From a virus, in the IMG/VR virus record IMGVR_UViG_3300033552_000030, positions 1 to 38,302 of that record: a stretch of DNA of 38,302 nt. One strand, 5' to 3'. Positions 23,287 to 30,997 of the stretch are shown here, in pieces (positions within the stretch are counted from its first letter, which is position 1; each line of letters opens with the position of its first letter). The notes beneath the pieces were generated by a model. It made no database searches and had not been told where the DNA came from. It worked only from the letters and a program-made list of their open reading frames with translations. Both the position numbers and the translations under genes were made by a program.

Positions 23287-24726
23287 TTAAGGGCCGGTGT
23301 AAAAGTAGGCGGTGATCCTGCTTTGCACGCCAGCGCCTGCAATCGGTGCTGTGATGGTTGTGGCGGTTGCCGCTGCTGATGACCTGATTGCGTTCGGTAG
23401 CACTTCGTCAACCACTGTTTTTGACGTTCCCGCCGCCAGTGCGTTGCCGTCTGTCCAAGCCAATGCGCCGGGCAAGTTGGTAGACGTAAAAGCCAATGCC
23501 ACGGCTGAACCTACGACCGCCGCCGCCGAGGTGTTGTGCAGTGTGATGCGAATGTGCGTGACGTAATTGAACAAGCCTGCAGCCGGTGCCGGCAATGTCA
23601 GCGTGGCGGCGGTGTTGGCAACTGATAACGTGGTCAAAGCGGTAACGGCTGCGGCCTGTGTGCGCAGCCCGTTGGTTGCGTCGCCGCGTAGTCGGTCCCA
23701 GCTTGTGCCGTTGTAGACCATATTAAAAGCCGACACCTCCTCGAAATCGTTGTCGTTGCTGCGCGCGTCTTGCGGCTTGACGGACGAACCCTTGCTGTAG
23801 GTTTTGTGCAGCTTGGTTTGTAGCCGGAAAGCGGTTTGCGCCGTTGCGCCGTTGGTGTAAACAACCCGGTAAAACTTGGCAGACACGCCCACGCTGAACA
23901 CTTTGCCCGTTGCAGCCGGGATGCTGTATGAGTCAGCGACATCCCAATTTGTGCCGTTTGTTGACTGCTGCATCTGCAAGCCATCTACGGCGCTTGCCTG
24001 GTCTGCAAAAACAACCACGCGAACGTCCGCAAACTCGGTCACGTCTTCAGCCGCGCCTGTAAATACGCCGCCGATACCCAGCGCCACTGCGCTGCTGTTG
24101 ATGGTGGAAACCAGGGCGTTTTCGATGGCCCTCATTGGCAATATCTGATTAGCGAATACACCGCCCACGCCATCCGATGCCCGCATGGCAATGGTGGCCG
24201 ATCCGCTTGTAAACGCCGTCATATTGACGCGCACCGATGCAAGCCCGGCAGGCGTTAGCCGAACAATGCCGTTTGCCGTGATGGTCGGTATCGGAAAGCT
24301 CGTACCCGCGTAAACGCCGTTGATGGGCGTCCAGTCCGTGCCGTTAACCGTGCCTTCAAACTGTATCGTTCCCGCCCATGTGCCGGTGATCTGCACCGTC
24401 GCGGCGCTTTTGCCGCCAGCCATTGAAAGTACAACGGTTTGCGCTGCTGCTGCGAGTGCGCCGGTTGCGGTAACGTCTACTGCGGTTGTGGGTTGCGTTG
24501 CTTGAAAGAATGCACCACTGACAGGCACAGCCGCAGCACGAAGCTGTGCATCAGTCAATGCCAGCGTGTTAGACATGCTAACCGGCAGCGGGTTAGCGGT
24601 AGAGGCGTGCGCTGGGGCTGATCCGTCTGGGCCGTGCCCGATCTTGACAATCTGATACTTGACGCCCGCGACATCATCCGACGCGATTACTTCGCCAGTG
24701 CCGGGCAGTACGGTATTGTCAGCCAA
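23287..24726 (-). CDS. Large beta-rich virion protein downstream of portal, 479 aa
   Basis: The product starts at TTG 24726, immediately after the portal stop, with AAGGGGAAG as ribosome site. An N-terminal block (VAGVKYQIVKIGHGPDGSAP, ANPLPVSMSN) is typical of a family of structural proteins found beside portal genes in podoviruses and siphoviruses. The rest is Ala/Thr/Val-rich beta sequence with repeated two-layer domains (VQITGTWAGTIQFEGTVNGTDW, VRVVVFADQASAVDGLQM), resembling head-fibre or decoration proteins. The precise role in the particle is not known. Confidence 0.7.
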   Translation of the reverse strand: MADNTVLPGTGEVIASDDVAGVKYQIVKIGHGPDGSAPAHASTANPLPVSMSNTLALTDAQLRAAAVPVSGAFFQATQPTTAVDVTATGALAAAAQTVVLSMAGGKSAATVQITGTWAGTIQFEGTVNGTDWTPINGVYAGTSFPIPTITANGIVRLTPAGLASVRVNMTAFTSGSATIAMRASDGVGGVFANQILPMRAIENALVSTINSSAVALGIGGVFTGAAEDVTEFADVRVVVFADQASAVDGLQMQQSTNGTNWDVADSYSIPAATGKVFSVGVSAKFYRVVYTNGATAQTAFRLQTKLHKTYSKGSSVKPQDARSNDNDFEEVSAFNMVYNGTSWDRLRGDATNGLRTQAAAVTALTTLSVANTAATLTLPAPAAGLFNYVTHIRITLHNTSAAAVVGSAVALAFTSTNLPGALAWTDGNALAAGTSKTVVDEVLPNAIRSSAAATATTITAPIAGAGVQSRITAYFYTGP

Positions 24727-26952
24727 TTAAACTTCCCCTTGAATAGTCTCGACACCGGCCACGCGGCCCATTTCGTCGCGTATCACCCGCTTGGGTGCAG
24801 CCATCGTGGCCATCATTTGCTGGAGCGCTTGCAATGTGGCTGTCGTGGCGCTGTCGTCGCCCTTGTCAGCTATCGGCTCAGGCTGCGCCATTGCTGCGGC
24901 CTGCAATTCCATGGCCTTCATACGTTCGGCAGACTCGGCCTGGATGCGCGCAATTTCCAGTTTGACCATTTCCGGGTCGGTGGTGGGCATGGCCTCGGGT
25001 GGTGGTTGCAGGGACAGCAGGCGCTTGGCTTCAGCGTCCTGCTCCTTGATGCCGATTTCGCGCTCTTTGATGCTCAGCTCACGCTCACGTCCGGCTCTTT
25101 CCGCTTCCAACTTGTCCACTTCTTCGCCGGCCTTGCCTAGCGCATCGCCCATTTTCTGCATTTGCTGCTGCATCTGGTCAAGTTGCTGCTTGATTTGCGG
25201 CGGGATCTCTTCTTCGCCTTCTTTCTTGAGAATCGGCGACTCACGGCCAATTTCCATCACATCCCAGGTCTGGTTCAGCAACTCACGCGCGTCGATCAAT
25301 GGTGCCGTCATGGGGTTGCTCATGGCAAAGTCGGCAAACGCGCGCAGTTTGTTGGTCAGCACTTCTTTTTGCATGAATGAACTTGTGCCGGTGGCCTGCC
25401 AGTCCATGAACGAATGCTTGCCAAACTCCTTGATCTGCTTCCAGATTTCGGCCGTTTCATCGCCGTGAATCTTTTGCACAGTCTCCACATCGAGAAACTT
25501 CAGATTCCACTCAATCAGGCTTTCCACAATTGGCTCAATCCACAGTTCATCAATATTCTGGATGACCTCCTTCATAGGCAGGCTTGACGCCGACATGATC
25601 ATGCTGATGCCGCTAGCGGTTTTGTTCAAGTTGCTACTGTCATCGCCCTGCGTGTACTTCGTGATGCCGGTGTCGTCGTCGCTGAACTGCTCAGACATGC
25701 GAATAACATCCATCCAGCCGCCGGTAATGTCCGGCTCGACGTGGTGAATGATGGCCGTCTTGCGATCTTCAGGCGAAAGATTCGGCTTTGATTGATAGAC
25801 TTTGCCGGGGAACTTCTTAAAATCCTCTGTCGGCAGGAACATGCTGCGGTCAACGCTAGCCGTCCCCAGCAAAGCCATACCTTTGCCTTCCATGAACAGG
25901 CGAAAGGCGGCGTTCGTGATCTTTTGCGGTGTGGCGTTGTTCTCAGCCACGCCAATGCCCCAGATTTCGTGCGGCACATCTTCATAGACGCAGCGCAGGG
26001 CGGGCGCTTGACCATACGGCGATTCATCCACCTTGACGACCACACCACCCGCCATGATGATGACCACATCAACCATCGGGCCGTTTTCTTCTACTGACTC
26101 GTCATCCGCGCCAATGTCGGTTTTCTTGTCCTCAGACACGCCTTTCATTGCACTGGCCGGCACTTTGCCAAAGAAGCGCGCAACCTTGATGCGGTCGTTC
26201 TTGTGCCAGTATTCGACATTGCCGCGCAATTGCTGGGTGCGCGCGCTGCCGTGGTCCTCGTTGCTGCCCTGGTTGACCAAAGCATCGGTAATATTGCTGT
26301 AGCGCTTGTCAGCCGCCCAGGCTGCGACCGTGTGCGGGCTTTCTAGATTCACCCAGAACACGCCCAAACCCTTGCCCAGGTCGCGCGCTTCGGGGTCCGG
26401 CAGCACGTCCATGGTGTTGCCAAGCTCGAAGAATGGCGCGTCAAACTTGTACTCGGTTTCTTTCAGCGTCGTGTAGCCCGATGTGTTATCGGCGCTGGTT
26501 TCCTTGATGCAGGCTTCACGCACAAACGGGCCGAATATAAAGCCGGTGCCGTAGGTCGCCAGCGTATTGACGCCCGCCTTCAGCACTCCCTTGAAATTCA
26601 TGCGGCCCATCTGCTCAGTCAGAATATCCTCAATGGCGTCCGCATAGGGTGCCATCTTCTCGTCTGTCGGCGTTGTGTCAAATGGCAAGCGACCAGCGCC
26701 AAACAGCGCGTCGTTTATCTTGGCGCGTGCGGCCCGGACTTTGTTGCGGGTAGAGCCGACGAACAGGCTCTTAGCCTTCTTCGATTTGGCCAAGCCTGTG
26801 CCGGCGGTGTCGTCATCAGCCGGAATCCGCATCACATCGCGGTAGCACTCCAGCATTTTCAACTCTTGCGGCTTGCGCGCCTTTTCCCAGGCAATCAACC
26901 GCTCCTCAAGGAGCAGCGCCAGCGCAGAGGTTTTTTGAAGTGTGTCGGTCAT
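24727..26952 (-). CDS. Portal protein, 741 aa
   Basis: The portal protein is large. The N-terminal half has the portal pattern of helix, beta wing and the conserved FIFGPFVREA region, plus VYEDVPHEIWGIGVAENN before the stem. From about residue 590 a long charged coiled coil begins (QQLDQMQQQMQKMGDALGKAG, REREIGIKEQDAEAKR), the crown/barrel extension typical of large podovirus portals. It stands between the large terminase and the head genes and forms the dodecameric DNA channel. Its size and order fit portals of N4-gp56-capsid phages. Confidence 0.85.
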   Translation of the reverse strand: MTDTLQKTSALALLLEERLIAWEKARKPQELKMLECYRDVMRIPADDDTAGTGLAKSKKAKSLFVGSTRNKVRAARAKINDALFGAGRLPFDTTPTDEKMAPYADAIEDILTEQMGRMNFKGVLKAGVNTLATYGTGFIFGPFVREACIKETSADNTSGYTTLKETEYKFDAPFFELGNTMDVLPDPEARDLGKGLGVFWVNLESPHTVAAWAADKRYSNITDALVNQGSNEDHGSARTQQLRGNVEYWHKNDRIKVARFFGKVPASAMKGVSEDKKTDIGADDESVEENGPMVDVVIIMAGGVVVKVDESPYGQAPALRCVYEDVPHEIWGIGVAENNATPQKITNAAFRLFMEGKGMALLGTASVDRSMFLPTEDFKKFPGKVYQSKPNLSPEDRKTAIIHHVEPDITGGWMDVIRMSEQFSDDDTGITKYTQGDDSSNLNKTASGISMIMSASSLPMKEVIQNIDELWIEPIVESLIEWNLKFLDVETVQKIHGDETAEIWKQIKEFGKHSFMDWQATGTSSFMQKEVLTNKLRAFADFAMSNPMTAPLIDARELLNQTWDVMEIGRESPILKKEGEEEIPPQIKQQLDQMQQQMQKMGDALGKAGEEVDKLEAERAGRERELSIKEREIGIKEQDAEAKRLLSLQPPPEAMPTTDPEMVKLEIARIQAESAERMKAMELQAAAMAQPEPIADKGDDSATTATLQALQQMMATMAAPKRVIRDEMGRVAGVETIQGEV

Positions 26953-26958
26953 GTAGTC

Positions 26959-28473
26959 TTAAAAGAAGAAGCCGTCAGAATCCGGCGCGGCTTGCTCGAT
27001 GGGGGTCAGGTTGGACGAAGGCACCACCGGCCGGGCAAAGGTCAAACCCAGCGCGTCGGCGGTGTCGGGCGAGCGGAACCCGCGTTTCTTCATATCCTCT
27101 TTGCGCTCCATCTTCAAAGCGCTGTTGCTGTCGTAGCTGTAACGGATCTGCGTCAAGTCGGCCTGCATCTCATCGCTGTCCGGTATCTGTGCCGGCTGCG
27201 CTTCCATCCATGCCTTCATCTCGCCCCACATTTCGGCGCGCTTGTTGGTGTACTTCTTGGCGTCGTAGGGCGACTCGGAGCTATTAACCTGCACAAGGTC
27301 GGTGCTTCCATACGGAATCATCTCTTGCAGCCGGTCATAGACCCCTGCGCCCAATCCACCCACATCGACCGCCACCTGGTCGGGCTTGACCTCTTTGATG
27401 ATTTGCAGCACCAGCCCGGCAACTTCCATCGTGCTTTTTTTGCTGTAGCTGCGCAACCAATGCACCTTGCGGCCCTGTCGGAAACAGATTGAGGTGCGGT
27501 CGTCACCAAAGCGCGCTGGGTCTACGCCAATCAACTTAGGCCCAATAGCCTCGGCTTCTGCTTTGCGCGCCTTCACAACGATGTCACCCTTGATGTACGG
27601 GTCCAGGCCCGACACTTGAAACGCCTCTGCGGCCGTAGCCGGGTATTCCTGCTTAAACAGTGTGTCGTCGCGCAATTCAACGGTCTTAGACCGGCGCCAG
27701 GCCATCTGCTCCAGCGTCAGGCTGTAGGCGTCCTGGTAGTCTTTTTCATCGGGCGTCAGTTCAAAGCCGGCAGGCAGCTTTTTGATGTATTCCGGCTGCC
27801 AGAACCACGGCACAAAAATGGCGATGTACTCAGACTGCCCGGCCTCTGCGGCTTGCCACTGCTGATGAAAATAGTTTCCAATGCCGTTCGCAGTGGATTC
27901 CATGATGGATTCGGTATCTGGCGCGTCCGGGATAGCTTGCAAGATTCCAGCCGCGTGCATCTGGGCGTTGGGCCAAAAGCCGACCTCCGAGCCGTGGAAT
28001 AACTGGATAGTGGAGCCGCGCCCCACCGCCTTGTTGCCTGCTGTGCCGACCTTGTAGCCGGAGTCCAGCTTGTTGAAATACAACTCCTTAGCGTTCGCAG
28101 CACTTGTTCCCGGCTTGACCAGCGCAGGGCAATTCTCGTGATACCTGTTGGCGATCTCAAACAGGTTATTGGTGGCCTCCTCTTCATGCGTGAGGATAAA
28201 AGCCCGTAACCCCTTGGAGTGCGTGACGCGCCAGTAGTAGCGGCCCTCTACATAGGTAGAGCAGCCTTGTTGCCGGCCCTTCAGGATCAACGCCCTGATG
28301 CGCCCGGTGTCTTTTCGTTGTTGCTCTAGTCGCTCATGGATATACAACTGCGCCGCGTTCAAAACAAACGGCTCAACTTTGGCGTCCTTTGTGCGAATCT
28401 TCAGGCACTTGGCCGCGTAGTGCATGAAGTCATCCTTCAGCCGCTGGCGAACCTCTAACTCTTCTCCGGTCAT
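26959..28473 (-). CDS. terL: Terminase large subunit
   Basis: A 504-aa packaging motor. The ATPase domain has a Walker-A-like loop KGRQQGCST (residues 65-73), the HGSEVGFW segment (160-167) after the Walker B strand and the STANG coupling motif (193-197). The nuclease domain begins with GVDPARFGDD (316-325), continues with VDVGGLG (369-375) and ends with the SPDTADAL motif, giving the acidic triad. The start overlaps the small terminase stop (ATGA). No packaging type (cos or pac) can be called from the sequence. Confidence 0.93.
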   Translation of the reverse strand: MTGEELEVRQRLKDDFMHYAAKCLKIRTKDAKVEPFVLNAAQLYIHERLEQQRKDTGRIRALILKGRQQGCSTYVEGRYYWRVTHSKGLRAFILTHEEEATNNLFEIANRYHENCPALVKPGTSAANAKELYFNKLDSGYKVGTAGNKAVGRGSTIQLFHGSEVGFWPNAQMHAAGILQAIPDAPDTESIMESTANGIGNYFHQQWQAAEAGQSEYIAIFVPWFWQPEYIKKLPAGFELTPDEKDYQDAYSLTLEQMAWRRSKTVELRDDTLFKQEYPATAAEAFQVSGLDPYIKGDIVVKARKAEAEAIGPKLIGVDPARFGDDRTSICFRQGRKVHWLRSYSKKSTMEVAGLVLQIIKEVKPDQVAVDVGGLGAGVYDRLQEMIPYGSTDLVQVNSSESPYDAKKYTNKRAEMWGEMKAWMEAQPAQIPDSDEMQADLTQIRYSYDSNSALKMERKEDMKKRGFRSPDTADALGLTFARPVVPSSNLTPIEQAAPDSDGFFF

Positions 28474-28760
28474 TTCAGCGCGTCAAGCGCGGCCTCATGA
28501 TTTGTCACTGACGCATTCATTTCAATGCTCGACAAACGGGGATGCACATACGGCGCGGCCATGTTGGCGGCGGCTAGTCTTTCCCGTGGCTCAGCCTCTA
28601 CGCTGCGCATCACGCTCAAAATGTACTCAAGCGGGCTGATGCCCTCGTCCATCGCCTTATTGGCAATCTCGCGGGTTTTGGTAGTCGCAGCGCCAGCTTT
28701 GCGCCCCGCGTTCTTGCGTGCCCCGCCGCGCTTTGAATTGGTTTGATTGTTTTCAATCAT
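28470..28760 (-). CDS. terS: Small terminase-like DNA-binding protein, 96 aa
   Basis: The N-terminus is a basic segment with KRGGARKNAGRKAG, a motif found at the start of many small terminase proteins. A helical part follows (ISPLEYILSVMRSVEAEPRERLAAANMAAPYVHPRL), also typical of the family. It ends in an ATGA overlap with terL, the canonical order. At 96 aa it is short for a small terminase, so it may be a compact variant. It would bind the packaging start site on phage DNA, perhaps in the structured non-coding region just upstream. Confidence 0.8.
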   Translation of the reverse strand: MIENNQTNSKRGGARKNAGRKAGAATTKTREIANKAMDEGISPLEYILSVMRSVEAEPRERLAAANMAAPYVHPRLSSIEMNASVTNHEAALDALK

Positions 28761-29034
28761 TCAAAGGCTTTCAAAGGTTAACTGCACACCCATCGGATTT
28801 ACCCTCACGGGCTGGGTTGACCGTTAGCGCTGCAAGGTAGTCGCGCCGACTTCGGAGATAAGCAGCATTTACCCGTGCTGCTCGCGCCCTTGCTGCACGA
28901 ATGATCGGGCTCGATGGAAAGCAGGGCTTACACCTGCTGCGGCTGATAAAGCCTCTGCCAGCCGATTAGGACTATTAGGTGCGGGCGCGCTCTCGTTGCA
29001 TTTAGCGTCGGAGTAGGTGAGCGGCCCGCGAAAC
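28761..29034. other. Non-coding region before terS with tandem stem-loops (candidate packaging or leader element)
   Basis: No open frame of useful length is seen in this 270-base gap. It contains at least two perfect small hairpins: AGCAGCA/TGCTGCT (28861-28867, 28876-28882, 8-nt loop) and AGCAGG/CCTGCT (28920-28925, 28933-28938). On the minus strand the element GGGTAAAT occurs twice, in the first hairpin loop and near 28795, and a related GTGTAAGC sits in the second loop. The region lies between the late terminator and the terminase genes, where pac/cos sites or a late leader RNA are expected. Confidence 0.5.
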
Positions 29035-29067
29035 GAAAAAAGCCGCAGGGCGTGAACCGTGCGGCTT
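29035..29067 (-). terminator. Intrinsic terminator ahead of the late genes (tR'-like)
   Basis: On the minus strand the stem AGCCGCA/TGCGGCT (29066-29060 with 29047-29041), loop of 12, is followed by a T run (complement of As at 29035-29041). It begins about 25-30 bases after the expected start of the 29126 promoter, so transcripts end early unless antiterminated. This is the spacing logic of a Q-controlled late terminator. Confidence 0.85.
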
Positions 29068-29098
29068 GATTTTGGTGGCAGTTATCCTGCTGATGCGC

Positions 29099-29126
29099 AT
29101 ATTACGCTAATTGTTGAGCTTGTCAA
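29099..29126 (-). promoter_or_regulatory. Strong sigma-70-type promoter (pR'-like late promoter)
   Basis: On the minus strand TTGACA (29126-29121) and TAATAT (29104-29099) are separated by 16 bp. The start site would be near 29092. It overlaps the last codons of the 53-aa gene and points at the late terminator and terminase genes. A perfect -35 and a near-consensus -10 make it the best-looking promoter in the window. Confidence 0.8.
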
Positions 29127-29268
29127 TGCCTTTTTGCAGCTCTCGCGCAATTTTTTTTAATGCCGCGTGTTTGGATGGCGGGAGGTAGATGCCGCGCACC
29201 TCGGTAAGGTCAGCTAGGAGCCTGCGCGCCCTTAGCGCTTCTTGGCGTTCGGCGGCTGTTTTAGCCAA
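29107..29268 (-). CDS. Small basic DNA-binding-like protein, 53 aa
   Basis: The frame starts at TTG 29268, overlapping the preceding stop by 8 bases, and ends with TAG 29109-29107. The product (MAKTAAERQEALRARRLLA, then VRGIYLPPSKHAALKKIAREL) follows the pattern of short phage proteins with a basic N-terminal helix, a beta strand and a C-terminal helix, resembling ribbon-helix-helix regulators. As last gene before the late promoter it might regulate that region. It is short and starts with TTG, so it is easily missed. Confidence 0.65.
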   Translation of the reverse strand: MAKTAAERQEALRARRLLADLTEVRGIYLPPSKHAALKKIARELQKGIDKLNN

Positions 29269-29509
29269 TTGGGATTATTCTGTAATCGTGGCCGCTTAAC
29301 TGTTTTTCTGTGCGCAGCGTTCTCATGGAAATATGCGCCGCCATTTCATCTTGACAGGTGAAATAGTTGTGCCACTCCCACGAAGGACCGAGCGGCATGA
29401 ATCGCATTTGAATTCTGTAGGCGTCGTATTTAATGGGGCGAAAAATCTGCGACCTTGACGCCCGTTGCCCTTGGGTTGTAATTTGCAAAAAATCAGGCCG
29501 ACCATTCAT
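29261..29509 (-). CDS. Hypothetical phage protein, 82 aa
   Basis: A mixed beta/alpha protein with many aromatic residues (SWEWHNYFTCQDEMAAHISMR, HDYRIIPIG). It starts in an ATGA overlap with the upstream gene and ends overlapping the TTG start of the 53-aa gene. The family is unknown. The overlaps at both ends are the main support. Confidence 0.65.
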   Translation of the reverse strand: MNGRPDFLQITTQGQRASRSQIFRPIKYDAYRIQMRFMPLGPSWEWHNYFTCQDEMAAHISMRTLRTEKQLSGHDYRIIPIG

Positions 29510-29694
29510 GTAAAGGCCGATGTTTCCATGCTATTGCAGCGGGCAATTTCATCAGCGCCAAAACGGGTTGTTATTTCTTCAAGAGCCAGCGCCGTTTCAA
29601 GGCAGTCGATTGAATAGGCGTTTTGGCTCGCTGGAATGCCGCGCAGATGCGGAGCTGCGTTGCGGCGGACTTGGAGTTCTTGTGTGGTGGTCAT
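29506..29694 (-). CDS. Small hypothetical protein, 62 aa, first gene after an operator-like promoter
   Basis: The gene starts at ATG 29694, with AGGA about 9 bases upstream, 27 bases or so after the predicted start of the 29755 promoter. The product is soluble and acidic in its second half (LETALALEEITTRFGADEIAR); no family is recognised. It heads a three-gene unit with the 82-aa and 53-aa proteins. Confidence 0.65.
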   Translation of the reverse strand: MTTTQELQVRRNAAPHLRGIPASQNAYSIDCLETALALEEITTRFGADEIARCNSMETSAFT

Positions 29695-29727
29695 TTTGTT
29701 TGTCCTGGTTGCGTTGCTTATGTCTCT

Positions 29728-29755
29728 ATTCTATTGCGTTACGCGTAACAGTCAA
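29728..29755 (-). promoter_or_regulatory. Strong promoter with a 12-bp palindrome in its spacer
   Basis: On the minus strand TTGACT (29755-29750) and TAGAAT (29733-29728) are separated by 16 bp. Twelve of those bases are the perfect palindrome GTTACGCGTAAC (29738-29749). A palindrome filling the -35/-10 spacer is a classic repressor operator. It drives the small genes at 29694-29107 and would also feed the late region if not terminated. Confidence 0.7.
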
Positions 29756-29779
29756 CAACTATTTAATTAGTACAAACCC

Positions 29780-30157
29780 TCACACCACACCAGCACCCAC
29801 TAGCCGCCTAAGCAATTTATTGCGCGCCTCCATTAAAAGAACCGTGCGTTCTTCAAGGTCAACCGGCAAACGTGGCGACGACCATACCGACAACCCCGTT
29901 ACAAGGTTGCGCGCCTGGAGTTGCAGGGCGGTGCGGTGCGATGGCTCCAGCTGCATCACATGAAAGTCCACTGACTCGCACCTCGCGGCGTCAATCGAGT
30001 CGTCCGCGATCTGCTCCAAGCTGTCCCATCCCTTGGATGTTTTGGCGTTGCGAAACATTGGGCTCGAATTAATGCCGCCTACATGTTTGTAACCGCAGGC
30101 CCAGCGGTGCCACTGGCACAGTAAATCGTTTAGCAGATTGTCGGTGTCATCGTTCAT
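29780..30157 (-). CDS. Possible Q-like late regulator / antiterminator, 125 aa
   Basis: The product has an N-terminal helix LLNDLLCQWHRWACGYK with the DxLLxxWxxW pattern, a short linker with SSPMFRNAKTSKGWDS, and a helical pair (SIDAARCESVDFHVMQLEPSHRTALQLQARN) like a sigma region 4/HTH end. Late-gene regulators of many proteobacterial phages share this outline and the final-gene position in the early operon, just before the late promoter. The assignment to an antiterminator is an inference from position, size and pattern. AAAGGG precedes ATG 30157. Confidence 0.5.
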   Translation of the reverse strand: MNDDTDNLLNDLLCQWHRWACGYKHVGGINSSPMFRNAKTSKGWDSLEQIADDSIDAARCESVDFHVMQLEPSHRTALQLQARNLVTGLSVWSSPRLPVDLEERTVLLMEARNKLLRRLVGAGVV

Positions 30158-30176
30158 GCGCGCCCTTTAAAGTGAT

Positions 30177-30575
30177 CTAAGCCAGCGACCAGCGCTTAGG
30201 CCGGCCGTTTAACTCTGCGTGATCCGGCACCAAAAAGCCACGTTTTGCGGCCTTTTGCACAACCATTCTGATAGCGCCCATGGTGCGATCTGGTTGCAGC
30301 TTTTTCATGTCCGCGATCATTGCGGGCTGCAAGGCACGCACAACCTCAAGAATTTCCCGCATCGAGCGCGAAACCTTGCCTTTTTTGACTTTTGCGGGCA
30401 CCGGCAGATAAGGCGCTAGCAGGACTTGCGGAGTGTCGTTGCGCCACTGTGTTTTAACCGGATTTTGCATACTATATTTTACCTGTTGTGCTTCGATTTT
30501 GCTAGCTAGAAACGCACTGTTTACGTGGCTTCCAGCGCTTTTTGTTGATATTTTTTGTGCGGCCGCGCCGGTCAT
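30177..30575 (-). CDS. Hypothetical protein, winged-helix-like C-terminus, 132 aa
   Basis: The N-terminal half is polar. The C-terminal 65 residues are basic and helical (SMREILEVVRALQPAMIADMKK, then TMGAIRMVVQKAAKRGFLVPDH) and end with RPKRWSLA, the look of a winged HTH: a helix pair, a recognition helix and a short wing. It starts by ATGA overlap with ninB. It may be a DNA-binding regulator, but no family name can be given. Confidence 0.65.
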   Translation of the reverse strand: MTGAAAQKISTKSAGSHVNSAFLASKIEAQQVKYSMQNPVKTQWRNDTPQVLLAPYLPVPAKVKKGKVSRSMREILEVVRALQPAMIADMKKLQPDRTMGAIRMVVQKAAKRGFLVPDHAELNGRPKRWSLA

Positions 30576-30997
30576 GCCGCCTCTATCTGCCGCTCAATGC
30601 GTGCGCTTTTGTAAACCGGCTGGATACCCTGCATTGCAGCCATGGCGACAAGAAACTCCATCCATGTGCTGAACGTCTTTTTGCCGAGCTTGCTGGTGCG
30701 CTGCGGGAGCATGATGACCTTGCCGTCAAATGCGGCCATCCTCATCTCGCCGTTCCATGCGCCGGTCAGAACGTCCTTCCAATCGTCATCTGTGACGTAT
30801 TGCAAAACGCCGTTAATGCAAAGCTGTTTCTGTGCTGCGAACCCGGCCAGATACGGCCATTGCGCGGCGTTCTGGTCCAGTGTGCGGCTTGTCTCGCCTA
30901 CCGTCACTGCAAAGCCTTCAGGCGCATCCTGCAGGATGAAATCAGCGGCACGGCGGCGAATTTGCGGATTTTGCAAGATGAAAGTGCGCTTACTCAT
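30572..30997 (-). CDS. ninB: NinB-like recombination protein
   Basis: The 141-aa product matches the NinB (lambda Orf) family: a start RTFILQNPQIRRRAADFI, the conserved TLDQNAAQWPYLAGFAAQ, and the DDWKDVLTGAW and TSKLGKKTFSTWMEFLVAMA segments. NinB binds single-stranded DNA and substitutes for RecFOR mediators in phage recombination. It overlaps the methyltransferase stop (ATGA). Together with NinG and the Red-type genes it gives this phage a full lambda-like recombination set. Confidence 0.9.
   Translation of the reverse strand: MSKRTFILQNPQIRRRAADFILQDAPEGFAVTVGETSRTLDQNAAQWPYLAGFAAQKQLCINGVLQYVTDDDWKDVLTGAWNGEMRMAAFDGKVIMLPQRTSKLGKKTFSTWMEFLVAMAAMQGIQPVYKSARIERQIEAA

Noticed and set aside
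24791-25468. 225-aa plus-strand frame opposite the portal gene
   Set aside because: Ser/Ala/Ile-rich mirror of the portal coding sequence, with no operon context on that strand. The same reasoning removes the many other plus-strand frames between 8 and 35 kb.
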